This document shows, in pieces, positions 8,209 through 16,641 of a DNA stretch of 64,000 nt. The notes below the pieces were generated by a model. The model did no database searches and had not been told where the DNA came from. It worked only from the letters and a program-made list of their open reading frames with translations. Within the stretch, counting starts at the first letter, position 1; every line of letters begins with the position of its first letter. The stretch lies in NCBI GenBank assembly GCA_034189165.1, contig JAXHVN010000003.1, positions 124,001-188,000 on the forward strand, in the 5' to 3' direction. Origin of the DNA: JAASSS01 sp021767745 (GTDB taxonomy: Bacteria; Pseudomonadota; Gammaproteobacteria; UBA5335). The translations under genes and the position numbers were made by a program.

Positions 8209-8305
8209 GGCGGCTTGGCCTGCCGCATGAAACGCTCTAGTCTCTATACGTTTCGCCGTCGCGTTGGCGGCATGATCCGATCGTGATCGGGAGAGAAGAA
8301 AACCT

Positions 8306-8650
8306 GTGGCTCGAGTTACCGTAGAAGACTGCCTGGACAACGTCGACAATCGCTTCCAGCTGGTGCTGCTGGGCGCCAAGCGTGCGCGGCAGCTGGCGCG
8401 CGGCGCCGAGGCGCACTTGGCGTGGGAGAACGACAAACCGACGGTCGTGGCCCTGCGCGAGATCGCCGAAGGTCACGTCGATGCCAGCCTGCTGGACGAG
8501 CCGATCGAGGATCCGCTGCAGATCTTCCTGGATGAGCCCGATGCCGCCGGCGAGGGTGAGGGCGAGGGCGGACAGGCCGCCACCGACGAGGCGCCGGCAG
8601 CCGATGGCGCCGAGACGCGCAAGGACGAAGGCGAGCCGGACGCCAGCTGA
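8306..8650 (+). CDS. rpoZ: RNA polymerase omega subunit with long acidic tail
   Basis: A 114-residue omega subunit that helps assemble RNA polymerase and forms part of a ppGpp site with beta'. MARVTVEDCLDNVDNRFQLV is the canonical N-terminus, then LLGAKRARQL and ENDKPTVVALREIAEG. The last 40 or so residues (from about DEPDAAGEGEGE) are Gly, Ala, Asp and Glu rich and exceed the 91 residues of the E. coli protein. The start is GTG, preceded by GGGAGAGAAG. The spoT start follows four bases after the stop, so the two genes share a transcript. Confidence 0.95.
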   Translation: MARVTVEDCLDNVDNRFQLVLLGAKRARQLARGAEAHLAWENDKPTVVALREIAEGHVDASLLDEPIEDPLQIFLDEPDAAGEGEGEGGQAATDEAPAADGAETRKDEGEPDAS

Positions 8651-8654
8651 GCCC

Positions 8655-10853
8655 ATGCTGAGGCAGGGGCAGGCGGGCGCGCCGCCGCCATCGCCGGACG
8701 AGGCGGATCGGCCGGGGCCACCCGCCGTCGAGCCGCCGCTCGAGCTGGCCGATCTGCGCCAGACCCTGCAGGGCTATCTCGACGCGGCTGCCATCGCCGA
8801 CATCGAAAGTGCCTACGCCGTGGGCGCACAGGCGCACGAGGGGCAGTTCCGCCGTTCCGGCGAGCCCTATATCAAGCATCCCCTCGCCGTCGCCAATCTA
8901 CTGGCCAGCATGCGGCTGGACGCCGCCACGGTCATGGCGGCGCTGCTGCATGACGTGCTGGAGGATACGGCGATCAGCAAGTCCGATCTCGCCGGCCTGT
9001 TCGGTGCCGAGGTCGCCGAGCTGGTGGATGGGGTCAGCAAGCTCACCCGGATCAATGCCCGCTCCAAGGCTGAGGCGCAGGCCGACAGCTTCCGCAAGAT
9101 GATGCTGGCGATGACCGAGGATATCCGCGTCATCCTCATCAAGCTGGCCGACCGGCTGCACAACATGCGCACGCTCGGCGCCATGCCGCCGGTCAAGCAG
9201 CGCCGTATCGCGCGCGAGACGCTCTCGATCTACGCGCCCATCGCCAACCGGCTGGGCATCAACGCGCTGCGCCAGGAGCTCGAGGATCTGGGCTTCGCCG
9301 CGCTGTATCCGATGCGCTACCGCGTGCTGGCGAAGGCGCTGCAGCGGGGGCTGCCGGAGCGGCGCCGATTGCTGCGCGACGTGGAACAGCGGCTGCAGGC
9401 GGCGTTGATCGCCGACGGGGTGCAGGGCGAGGTCAGCTCGCGCGAAAAGCACCTGTGGAGCCTCTATCAGAAGATGCGCCGGCGTCGGGTGCGAATGCAG
9501 GACGTGCAGGACGTGGCCGCCGTACGGGTGATCGTCGAGCGCTTCGACGACTGCTACCGAGTGCTGGGCCTGGCGCACGGGGTGTACCGGCCGGTGCCGG
9601 GCCGCTTCAAGGACTACATCGCCATTCCCAAGACCAACGGCTACCAGGCGCTGCACACGGTGCTGCTCGGGCCGCGCGCGATGCCGGTGGAAGTGCAGAT
9701 CCGCACCCGCGAAATGGACTACGTCGCCGAGGCCGGCGTCGCCGCGCACTGGAAGTACAAGCTGGGGGATTCGCCAGCAGCGAGCCCGCAGCTGCGAGCT
9801 CGCGAATGGCTGCACTCGATCGTCGAGCTGCAGCAGCGCAGCGGCAATTCGCTGGAGTTCCTCGAGCACGTCAAGGTCGATCTGTTCCCGGACGAGATCT
9901 ACGTGTTCACGCCCAAGGGCCGCATCATGCGTCTGCCGGCCGGGGCGACGCCAGTCGACTTCGCCTATGCCGTGCACACGGACATCGGCAACCACTGCCG
10001 GGCCGCCTCGATCGACCGCCGGCCGATGCCGCTGTCCACGCAGCTGCGCAACGGCCAGACCATCGAGATCCATACCGAGTCGCAGGCGCAGCCGAACCCC
10101 GCCTGGTTGAACTTCGTGGTCACCGCGCGGGCGCGCACGCACATCCGCCATCACCTGAAGCAGCTGCGGGCCGATGATGCCGCCGAACTCGGGCGACGCT
10201 TGCTGCAGCAGGCGTTGGCCGCGGCCGGTCAGCAGCTCGATGCGCTGCCGCCGGCGGTGCAGGAGCAGGTGCTCGAGGAGCTCGAGCTGCCGTCGATGTC
10301 GACGCTGCTGCAGAGCATCGGTCTTGGCGAGCACATGGCGCCACTGGTGGCCCGGCGGATCCTGCACAAGCTTGGCGTGGCGCAGCCCGACGCGCCGGTG
10401 CCCGGCCCGACGCCGCCGCTGGCGATCCAGGGCACCGAGGGCATGGTGGTCACCTTCGGACGCTGCTGCTATCCCATTCCGGGTGATTCGATCCTCGGCT
10501 ATCTCAGCAGCGGGCGGGGCGTGGTCGTGCATCGCACCCACTGTTCCAATGTCGCCGAGTTCCGCAAGCATCCGGACAAGTGGGTCGAGGTGCAGTGGTC
10601 GGCCGGCATCGATCGCGAGTTCCCGGTCGCCCTGCGGCTGGAGGCGGCGAACCAGCGCGGCGTGCTGGCCGTGGTCGCCGCGACCATCTCGCAGCTCGGT
10701 TCAAACATCGAGCAGGTGGCGGTGGACGAGCGGCCGGGTGCCTCCGCCACGCTGACCTTCGTCATCACGGTGCGCGACCGGCATCATCTGGCGCGAGTCA
10801 TCCGTCGTGTCCGCGCAACGCCGGCCGTGGTGCGACTCACGCGCAGCCGATAG
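8655..10853 (+). CDS. spoT: Bifunctional (p)ppGpp synthetase/hydrolase SpoT
   Basis: A 732-residue regulator of the stringent response. The HD hydrolase domain is intact, with HDVLEDT near residue 97, HEGQFRRSGEPYIKHPLAVA before it and LADRLHNMRTL after. The synthetase domain has the RFKD (RxKD) motif in GRFKDYIAIPKTNGYQALHT, typical of bifunctional enzymes rather than RelA (ExDD). A TGS domain (DEIYVFTPKGRIMRLPAGAT) and a C-terminal ACT domain follow; between them is a GRCCYPIPGDSILGYLS segment. About 45 Pro/Ala-rich residues precede the HD domain. It is co-transcribed with rpoZ. Confidence 0.96.
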   Translation: MLRQGQAGAPPPSPDEADRPGPPAVEPPLELADLRQTLQGYLDAAAIADIESAYAVGAQAHEGQFRRSGEPYIKHPLAVANLLASMRLDAATVMAALLHDVLEDTAISKSDLAGLFGAEVAELVDGVSKLTRINARSKAEAQADSFRKMMLAMTEDIRVILIKLADRLHNMRTLGAMPPVKQRRIARETLSIYAPIANRLGINALRQELEDLGFAALYPMRYRVLAKALQRGLPERRRLLRDVEQRLQAALIADGVQGEVSSREKHLWSLYQKMRRRRVRMQDVQDVAAVRVIVERFDDCYRVLGLAHGVYRPVPGRFKDYIAIPKTNGYQALHTVLLGPRAMPVEVQIRTREMDYVAEAGVAAHWKYKLGDSPAASPQLRAREWLHSIVELQQRSGNSLEFLEHVKVDLFPDEIYVFTPKGRIMRLPAGATPVDFAYAVHTDIGNHCRAASIDRRPMPLSTQLRNGQTIEIHTESQAQPNPAWLNFVVTARARTHIRHHLKQLRADDAAELGRRLLQQALAAAGQQLDALPPAVQEQVLEELELPSMSTLLQSIGLGEHMAPLVARRILHKLGVAQPDAPVPGPTPPLAIQGTEGMVVTFGRCCYPIPGDSILGYLSSGRGVVVHRTHCSNVAEFRKHPDKWVEVQWSAGIDREFPVALRLEAANQRGVLAVVAATISQLGSNIEQVAVDERPGASATLTFVITVRDRHHLARVIRRVRATPAVVRLTRSR

Positions 10854-10912
10854 CCCTGTGGTCGGCGGCGCTGCGGCATAATGCGCCGCTGGTCCGGCAA
10901 CAGGGGCGGCGC

Positions 10913-11293
10913 ATGCCTCGCGAACCCGTTCATACCGACAACGCTCCGGCGGCCATCGGCACCTATTCGCAGGCGGTCCGCCACGGCGGGCTGCTGTTCA
11001 TCTCCGGGCAGATTCCGCTCGACCCGGTGACCGGCGCGCTGGTCGGTGGCGACATCACCGTGCAGGTGCGGCAGGTGTTCGCCAATCTCGCCGCCGTGGC
11101 CGATGCGGCCGGCACCTCGCTCGCCGAGACGCTGAAGTTCACCGTGTACCTGACCGATCTGGGCGATTTCGCGACCGTCAACGCGGTGATGGAGGAGCTG
11201 CTCGGCGCCCCCTATCCGGCCCGCGCCGCGGTAGAGGTTGCTGCCCTGCCGAAGGGGGCCAGGGTCGAGGTGGACGCCATCGTCGCCTGCTGA
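10913..11293 (+). CDS. ridA: RidA family reactive intermediate deaminase
   Basis: A 126-residue enamine/imine deaminase that clears reactive 2-aminoacrylate-type intermediates formed by PLP enzymes. The N-terminus has AIGTYSQAVRHGGLLFISGQIPLD, and near the end ARVEVDAIVAC supplies the catalytic Arg. KFTVYLTDLGDFATVN and YPARAAVEVAALPKGA are also family-typical. The frame is open upstream through the end of spoT, but the ATG at 10913 gives the usual length. It lies 59 bases after spoT and one base before recG, the same order as in pseudomonads. Confidence 0.94.
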   Translation: MPREPVHTDNAPAAIGTYSQAVRHGGLLFISGQIPLDPVTGALVGGDITVQVRQVFANLAAVADAAGTSLAETLKFTVYLTDLGDFATVNAVMEELLGAPYPARAAVEVAALPKGARVEVDAIVAC

Positions 11294-11294
11294 G

Positions 11295-13355
11295 ATGGCG
11301 GCGCCCCGGCCTCCGGCGTCCGCGCTGATCGACCTGCCGGGCGTGGGCGAAAAGCTGGCCGGGCGGCTGGCGGCCCTGGGGATCGAGCGCCCCGACGATC
11401 TGCTGTTCCACCTGCCCCGCCGCTACGAGGATCGGACGCGGCTGGTACCAATCGGCACGGTAGTGCCGGGCGCGCAGGTCCAGGTTGCCGGCAGGATCGT
11501 GGCGGTGCGCCATCTGCCGGGCCGTCGCGGTAGCCTGTGCATCGAGATCGCCGACGACACCGGCCGGCTGACGCTGCGCCTGTTTCACTTCAGGCCCGCC
11601 CAGGCGGCACGATTGCAGACCGGCGAGTGCGTCGTCTGTTTCGGCGAGGCGCGGGCCAGCCAGTGGGGGCTGGAGCTGGTGCACCCGGACTATCGGCTGT
11701 TGCCGGCGGGAGCGCAGGTGCCGGTGCAGGCGCGGCTGACGCCGGTGTATGCCACGGTCGAGGGGCTGGGTCAGCGCCGGCTGCGCCAGCTCATCGAGCA
11801 TCGGCTGGACGGACCGGCGCCGGCCGATCTGCTCGGGCCGCTGCCGGCGTTGCCGACGCTGACCGAGGCCCTGCAGGCGGCGCACCGGCCCGGGCCGGAG
11901 GCGGAACTGGCCTCGCTGCTGGAGGGCAGCGCCGCGCCGGTGCAGCGGCTGGCGCTGGAGGAACTGGTCGCACACCAGCTCGTGGTGCGCCAGACCCGGG
12001 CGACGGCGCGTGAGGCGCCCGCCCCGATCCTGATCGACGCCGCGGCGCTGACCGCGCGCCTGCGGGGCGCGCTGGGATTCGCCCTGACCGGCGCCCAGGC
12101 GCGCGTAGTGGCCGCCGTGGCGGCGGATCTGGCGGCGGCGCGGCCGATGCTGCGGCTGGTGCAGGGGGATGTGGGCGCCGGCAAGACGGCAGTCGCCGCA
12201 CTGGCCGCGGCGCAGGCGGTGGGCGCGGGATATCAGGCCGCCGTCATGGCGCCGACCGAGCTGCTGGCAGAGCAGCATCTGCAGGCCTTTACGGCATGGT
12301 TCGCCCCGCTGGGGGTGCCGGTGCACTGGCTGGCCGGCGGCCAGCAGGGCGCCGCGCGGCGGGCCGCGCAGGCGGCTCTGGCCGACCCCGCCCCGGCGGT
12401 CGTCATCGGTACCCATGCGCTGTTCCAGGAGGCGGTGTGCTTCGGCCGGCTGGGCCTTGCCATCATCGATGAGCAGCATCGCTTCGGCGTGCGCCAGCGG
12501 CTGGCGCTGCGGGCCAAGGGGCCCGATGGGCAGACGCCGCATCAGCTGATCATGACGGCCACCCCCATCCCGCGGACGCTGGCGATGAGCGCCTATGCCG
12601 ATCTCGATGCCTCGGTGATCGACGAGCTGCCGCCGGGGCGGCTGCCCGTGCAGACCGTGGCGGTACCGGAGACCCGGCGTGAGGCGGTGATCGGTCGCAT
12701 CCGCGACGTCTGCGCCGCCGGCGCGCAGGTCTACTGGGTCTGCACGCTGATCGAGGAGAACGAGACGCTCGCGGCGCAGGCTGCCGAGCAGACCGCTGCC
12801 CGCCTGCAGGCAGCGCTGCCCGAGCTGCGCGTCGGGCTGGTGCACGGGCGGATGAGCCGCAGCGAGCGCGACCTGCCGATGGGGCAGTTCGTCGCCGGCC
12901 AGCTGCAGGTGCTGGTGGCGACGACGGTGATCGAGGTCGGCGTGAACGTGCCCAATGCGAGCCTGATGGTGATCGAGAACGCCGAGCGGCTGGGGCTGGC
13001 CCAGCTGCACCAGCTGCGTGGCCGGGTCGGCCGCGGCCAGCGGGCCAGCCACTGCGTGCTGTTCTACCGGCCGCCGCTCTCGCCGAGCGCGCATGCGCGG
13101 CTGGCGATCCTGCGTGACACCAACGACGGTTTCGCCATCGCCGAGCGCGACCTGGAACTGCGCGGACCCGGCGAGCTGCTCGGTACCCGGCAGACGGGCC
13201 TGGCGCAACTGCGCGTGGCGGCGCTGCCGCGCGATGCACACCTGCTGGCGCAGGCCAACGCGCTGGCGGACCGGCTGGCCAGCGAGCGGCCGGCGGCGGC
13301 GGCCGACCTGATCACGCGCTGGATCGGTCCGTCGCTGCGCTTCATGGCGGCCTGA
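11295..13355 (+). CDS. recG: ATP-dependent DNA helicase RecG
   Basis: A 686-residue branch-migration helicase that regresses stalled forks and processes recombination intermediates. An N-terminal helix-hairpin-helix-like segment (LIDLPGVGEKLAGRLAALG) and OB-fold wedge are followed by the superfamily 2 motor: Walker A LVQGDVGAGKTAVAAL at about residue 290, DEQH box in AIIDEQHRFGVRQR, motif III MTATPIPRTLAM, and motif VI QLRGRVGRGQ. Length matches the family. The ATG at 11295 follows the ridA stop by one base. The earlier in-frame codons are inside ridA and are not needed. Confidence 0.97.
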   Translation: MAAPRPPASALIDLPGVGEKLAGRLAALGIERPDDLLFHLPRRYEDRTRLVPIGTVVPGAQVQVAGRIVAVRHLPGRRGSLCIEIADDTGRLTLRLFHFRPAQAARLQTGECVVCFGEARASQWGLELVHPDYRLLPAGAQVPVQARLTPVYATVEGLGQRRLRQLIEHRLDGPAPADLLGPLPALPTLTEALQAAHRPGPEAELASLLEGSAAPVQRLALEELVAHQLVVRQTRATAREAPAPILIDAAALTARLRGALGFALTGAQARVVAAVAADLAAARPMLRLVQGDVGAGKTAVAALAAAQAVGAGYQAAVMAPTELLAEQHLQAFTAWFAPLGVPVHWLAGGQQGAARRAAQAALADPAPAVVIGTHALFQEAVCFGRLGLAIIDEQHRFGVRQRLALRAKGPDGQTPHQLIMTATPIPRTLAMSAYADLDASVIDELPPGRLPVQTVAVPETRREAVIGRIRDVCAAGAQVYWVCTLIEENETLAAQAAEQTAARLQAALPELRVGLVHGRMSRSERDLPMGQFVAGQLQVLVATTVIEVGVNVPNASLMVIENAERLGLAQLHQLRGRVGRGQRASHCVLFYRPPLSPSAHARLAILRDTNDGFAIAERDLELRGPGELLGTRQTGLAQLRVAALPRDAHLLAQANALADRLASERPAAAADLITRWIGPSLRFMAA

Positions 13356-13952
13356 GTGGCGGCACTGACGGCCGAGACTCTGCCCTGGCAGCTGTTGCCG
13401 GCCGGGCGCCGCCGGGCCCTGCCGCCCGCACTGCGCGAGGTGCTCTACGATCGCGGCTCGCTGACCGCACGGGTGCGGGCACGCTGTCCGGCGCGCTTTC
13501 GCGTCGTACTGCTCGGCCAGTGGGCCGATCGGCTCGATCCGACGGGCGCCGGCGTGCTGCAGCTGGCGCCGCGGGCGCGTGTACTGCGCCGGGAAGTGCT
13601 GCTGTGCTGCGGCAGCGTGCCGCTGGTCTTCGCCCACTCCGTGCTGCCGGCTGCCAGCCTCACCGGGCCTTGGCGGCGTCTCGGCCGACTCGGCGTGCGC
13701 CCGCTGGGCGCGACGCTGTTCGACGATCGCCGCGTCCGGCGCAGTGCCATCCGCGTGGTGCGCCTGCCGCCGCACGGCCCGGCCGCCCGCCATATCGCCG
13801 CTGCAGTCACGACCATCGGGAAGTTCGGCCCGGCCGCACCATTGCACGGGCGCTATTCGATCTTCCAGCTGGCGGCCCGGCGAGTGTTCGTGAGCGAATT
13901 CTTCCTGCCGCAGTGGCAGGATAGGCAGCCGGCAATGGAGGACGGTGCGTGA
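13356..13952 (+). CDS. ubiC: Chorismate lyase UbiC
   Basis: A 198-residue chorismate pyruvate-lyase that yields 4-hydroxybenzoate, the first committed step of ubiquinone synthesis. The family is weakly conserved. Recognisable parts are WVLL-like RFRVVLLGQWAD, the REVLLCCGSVPLVFAHSVLP block, LGRLGVRPLGATLF, and the C-terminal VFVSEFFLP, whose Glu is the usual active-site residue. GTG start at 13356 directly follows the recG stop. It is followed by ubiA with a one-base overlap, as in many gammaproteobacteria, which supports the call. Confidence 0.88.
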   Translation: MAALTAETLPWQLLPAGRRRALPPALREVLYDRGSLTARVRARCPARFRVVLLGQWADRLDPTGAGVLQLAPRARVLRREVLLCCGSVPLVFAHSVLPAASLTGPWRRLGRLGVRPLGATLFDDRRVRRSAIRVVRLPPHGPAARHIAAAVTTIGKFGPAAPLHGRYSIFQLAARRVFVSEFFLPQWQDRQPAMEDGA

Positions 13953-14836
13953 TGCGGGCAGGAACGGACGATCGCTGGGCGTTCTGGCGCCAGCGCGCGG
14001 GAGCCTATGCCCGCCTGATGCGCTGGCACCGGCCGATCGGCGCGTTGCTGCTGCTCTGGCCGATGCTCTGGGCGCTGTGGCTCGCCGCCGGCGGGTTGCC
14101 GGACCTGCACGTGCTGATCGTGATGCTGCTCGGCGTCTGGTTCATGCGCTCGGCGGGCTGCGTGATCAACGACTTCGCCGACCGGGACGTCGATCCCCAC
14201 GTGTCGCGCACGCGCGATCGCCCGCTCGCCACCGGCGAGGTGCAGCCGCGGGAGGCGCTGGTTCTGTTCGCTCTGCTGTGTCTGGTGGCCGCCGCGCTGG
14301 TGCTGACGCTGAACCGCCTGACGATCCTGCTCTCGTTCGCTGCACTGGCGCTGGCGGCTGTGTATCCGTTCATGAAGCGCTACACCTATCTGCCGCAGGT
14401 CTGGTTGGGTGCGGCCTTCGGCTGGGCGGTGCCGATGGCATTCGCGGCGCAGACCGGGCAGGTGCCGGCACTCGGGTGGCTGATCTTCCTGCTGGCGGTG
14501 ATCTGGGCGCTGATCTACGACACCGAGTACGCCATGGTCGATCGGCCGGACGACCTGCGGGCCGGCGTGAAGTCCACCGCCATCCTGTTCGGGGCGCAGG
14601 ACCGGGCGATCATTGGGGGGCTGCAGGCGTTCATGCTGCTCGGCTTGGTGCTGCTCGGCCGCCGCGCCGGACTCGATGAAGCCTACTACGGCATGCTGAT
14701 GCTGGCGGCGGTCTCGTTCCTGTGGCAGCAGTGGCTGATTCGGGACCGCGAGGCGGATGGCTGCTTCCGCGCCTTCATGAACAACAACCTCTTCGGCGGA
14801 CTGGTGTTCCTCGGCATCGTGCTGGGCCTGCACTAG
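13952..14836 (+). CDS. ubiA: 4-hydroxybenzoate polyprenyltransferase UbiA
   Basis: A 294-residue integral membrane prenyltransferase that attaches the polyprenyl chain to 4-hydroxybenzoate. Both aspartate-rich motifs are present: NDFADRDVD at about residue 70 and DTEYAMVDRPDD at about 190, with the intervening SRTRDRPLATGEV. Around eight hydrophobic segments are visible. The start codon ATG overlaps the ubiC stop by one base; a GTG one codon earlier is equally possible. It converges with comF across a 22-base gap. Confidence 0.95.
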   Translation: MRAGTDDRWAFWRQRAGAYARLMRWHRPIGALLLLWPMLWALWLAAGGLPDLHVLIVMLLGVWFMRSAGCVINDFADRDVDPHVSRTRDRPLATGEVQPREALVLFALLCLVAAALVLTLNRLTILLSFAALALAAVYPFMKRYTYLPQVWLGAAFGWAVPMAFAAQTGQVPALGWLIFLLAVIWALIYDTEYAMVDRPDDLRAGVKSTAILFGAQDRAIIGGLQAFMLLGLVLLGRRAGLDEAYYGMLMLAAVSFLWQQWLIRDREADGCFRAFMNNNLFGGLVFLGIVLGLH

Positions 14837-14858
14837 CGCCGCCGCCGGGTCGGGCGTA

Positions 14859-15578
14859 TCAGGCCCGGGCGATGCTCCACACCTCGATGCGCGCCGCACC
14901 GGCGGCGTGGGCGGCAAGCGCGGCCGCGGTGAAGGTGGCGCCGGTGGTGTGGACATCGTCGATCAGCGCGATATGGGCGGGGAGTCGGCCCTCGGCCCCA
15001 AAGGCGTGACGCAGGTTGCGCCGCCGTTCGGCCGCGTCCATGCCCCGCTGGGGCGCCGTCGCCCGCAGGCGCACCAGCCTCCCCTCGAGCCGGGCGAGAC
15101 CGAGCTGCCGGGCGAGCACCCCGGCGATGCGCTCGGCCTGGTCGAAGCCCCGCGCCCGTCGGCGCCCCGGATGCAGCGGTACCGGAACCAGCGCCTGCGG
15201 CAGTGGCCGCCGCTCGGCCAGCCCCATCAGCCGCGCCGCCAGCAGGCGGGACAGCAGGTCGCCGGCCTGCAGATCGCCACGCTTGTAGCGCCGCATCAGC
15301 GCCGGCACGGGCGTGGTGTAGTGCAGCGCCGCCACCGCCGCGTCGAACGGCGGCGGCCGGCGCTGACAGCGCCCGCAGGTCAGTGCCGCCGAGGGCGCGA
15401 CCGGCAGCGGCAGGGCGCAGCGCCCGCAGGCACCCATCAGCCAGGGCAGGTCCGCGCGACAGGCCGCGCACAGGTCGAGATCACTTTCGCCGCCGGCGCC
15501 GCAGAGCAGGCAGGTCGGCGGGTAGAGTCGCAACGCCAGCCGGCGGGCGAGGGTGACGAGGCTGTCAACCGGGCGCAT
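14859..15578 (-). CDS. comF: ComF family phosphoribosyltransferase-like protein
   Basis: A 239-residue ComF/GntX protein. The N-terminal third carries a cysteine-rich zinc-binding region (CLLCG, CAAC, CGRC, CGRC) and the C-terminal part a type I phosphoribosyltransferase fold with the PRPP loop ALIDDVHTTGATF. Family members take part in DNA uptake or related processes; the biochemical activity is unknown. The predicted ATG at 15578 lies inside the BirA-like operator of the divergent bioB gene, and no convincing ribosome binding site precedes it, so comF may be leaderless, co-repressed by biotin, or start slightly differently. No better in-frame start is visible before the CLLCG block. Confidence 0.88.
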   Translation of the reverse strand: MRPVDSLVTLARRLALRLYPPTCLLCGAGGESDLDLCAACRADLPWLMGACGRCALPLPVAPSAALTCGRCQRRPPPFDAAVAALHYTTPVPALMRRYKRGDLQAGDLLSRLLAARLMGLAERRPLPQALVPVPLHPGRRRARGFDQAERIAGVLARQLGLARLEGRLVRLRATAPQRGMDAAERRRNLRHAFGAEGRLPAHIALIDDVHTTGATFTAAALAAHAAGAARIEVWSIARA

Positions 15579-15596
15579 GCACTGCGGTTGACAGCC
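15560..15596. promoter_or_regulatory. BirA-type biotin operator
   Basis: GGCTGTCAACC at 15560-15570 and its exact reverse complement GGTTGACAGCC at 15586-15596 are separated by 15 bases. This is the geometry of the E. coli BirA box (TTGTAAACC, 15 bases, GGTTTACAA) and matches its half-sites at seven of nine positions. The right arm contains the TTGACA -35 hexamer of the bioB promoter, so a bound BirA dimer would block polymerase. The centre of the site covers the comF start codon. Confidence 0.8.
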
Positions 15597-15615
15597 CGCA
15601 CCTGCGGGCTACCAT
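15588..15615 (+). promoter_or_regulatory. bioB promoter
   Basis: A perfect -35 hexamer TTGACA (15588-15593) is followed after 16 bases by TACCAT (15610-15615), a four-of-six -10. Transcription would start near 15622, leaving a short leader with AAGGA about ten bases before the bioB ATG. The -35 lies in the right arm of the BirA-like operator. Confidence 0.65.
15593..15610. repeat. Second perfect inverted repeat in the bioB promoter spacer
   Basis: AGCCCGCA and TGCGGGCT, exact reverse complements with a two-base centre (CC), fill the space between the -35 and -10 hexamers of bioB. The left arm shares four bases with the BirA-like box. It could be a second operator, or a coincidence of GC-rich sequence. 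Confidence 0.5.
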
Positions 15616-15648
15616 CGCCGCGTTCCCGCCGCAGAAGGATTTGCCGCC

Positions 15649-16641
15649 ATGATCGACCTCGACGCCCTGGTGGCACAGGACGCGCGCCACGACTGGACCG
15701 TGCCCGAAGCGCAGGCGCTGCTCGCCGCGCCGTTCATGGATCTGCTCTACGCCGCGCAGCGGGTGCACCGGCGGCATTTCGACGCCAATCGGGTGCAGAT
15801 CAGCACCTTGCTCAGCATCAAAACCGGTGGCTGCCCGGAGGACTGCGCCTACTGCCCGCAGAGCGTGCACTTCGACACCGGCCTGGAGGGCGAGCGGCTG
15901 ATGCCGCTGGCCGAGGTGGCCGCGGCGGCGCGGCGGGCACGCGAGGCCGGCGCGACGCGCTTCTGCATGGGCGCTGCCTGGCGCCGGCCCACCGATCGCA
16001 ACCTCGATCGAGTCATCGACATGATCGGCGTGGTGCGCGAGGCCGGCATGGAATCCTGCGTGACGCTCGGCATGCTCAGCGAGCCGCAGGCGCAGCGGCT
16101 CGCCGAGGCTGGGCTGGACTACTACAACCACAATCTCGACACCTCCCCGGAGTACTACGGCCAGATCATCTCGACCCGTAGCTATCAGGATCGGCTGGAG
16201 ACGCTGGCGCACGTGCGCGAGGCGGGCATCAACGTCTGCTGCGGCGGCATCATCGGTATGGGCGAAGGCGAGCAGGACCGGGCGGGCCTGCTGGTGGCGC
16301 TGGCGAATCTGCCGGCGCATCCGGAGAGCGTGCCGATCAACCAGCTGGTGGCGGTGCAGGGCACGCCGCTGGCCGGGCAGGCGCCGCCGGATCCGCTGGA
16401 GTTCGTGCGTGTCATCGCGGCAGCGCGGATCATGTTCCCGCGCTCCTGGGTGCGGCTGTCCGCCGGCCGCAACGACATGAGCGATGAGCAGCAGGCGCTG
16501 TGCTTCCTGGCCGGCGCCAACTCGATCTTCTACGGTGAGCGGCTGCTGACGACCGACAATCCGGTCGCCGATGCCGACGCCGCACTGTTCCAGCGTCTGG
16601 GTGTGCAGGCGGCCGAACACGCCGCGCCGGCCCCGGCGTGA
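15649..16641 (+). CDS. bioB: Biotin synthase
   Basis: A 330-residue radical SAM enzyme that inserts sulfur into dethiobiotin. The CxxxCxxC cluster motif appears as GGCPEDCAYCPQS near residue 64. The auxiliary-cluster region is also typical: FCMGAAWR, YYNHNLDTSPEYY, GGIIGMGE and VRLSAGRNDM near the C-terminus. It opens the bioB-bioF-bioC-bioD operon and overlaps bioF by four bases (GTGA). The strong promoter and BirA-like operator upstream indicate repression when biotin is plentiful. Confidence 0.97.
   Translation: MIDLDALVAQDARHDWTVPEAQALLAAPFMDLLYAAQRVHRRHFDANRVQISTLLSIKTGGCPEDCAYCPQSVHFDTGLEGERLMPLAEVAAAARRAREAGATRFCMGAAWRRPTDRNLDRVIDMIGVVREAGMESCVTLGMLSEPQAQRLAEAGLDYYNHNLDTSPEYYGQIISTRSYQDRLETLAHVREAGINVCCGGIIGMGEGEQDRAGLLVALANLPAHPESVPINQLVAVQGTPLAGQAPPDPLEFVRVIAAARIMFPRSWVRLSAGRNDMSDEQQALCFLAGANSIFYGERLLTTDNPVADADAALFQRLGVQAAEHAAPAPA

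Noticed and set aside
8209..8305. sigma-70 promoter before rpoZ
   Set aside because: TATACG is present but no -35 hexamer fits within 16-19 bases.
11178..13847. 889-codon minus-strand open frame opposite recG and ubiC
   Set aside because: Gln/Arg/His-rich shadow with no recognisable domain; recG and ubiC on the plus strand account for the region.
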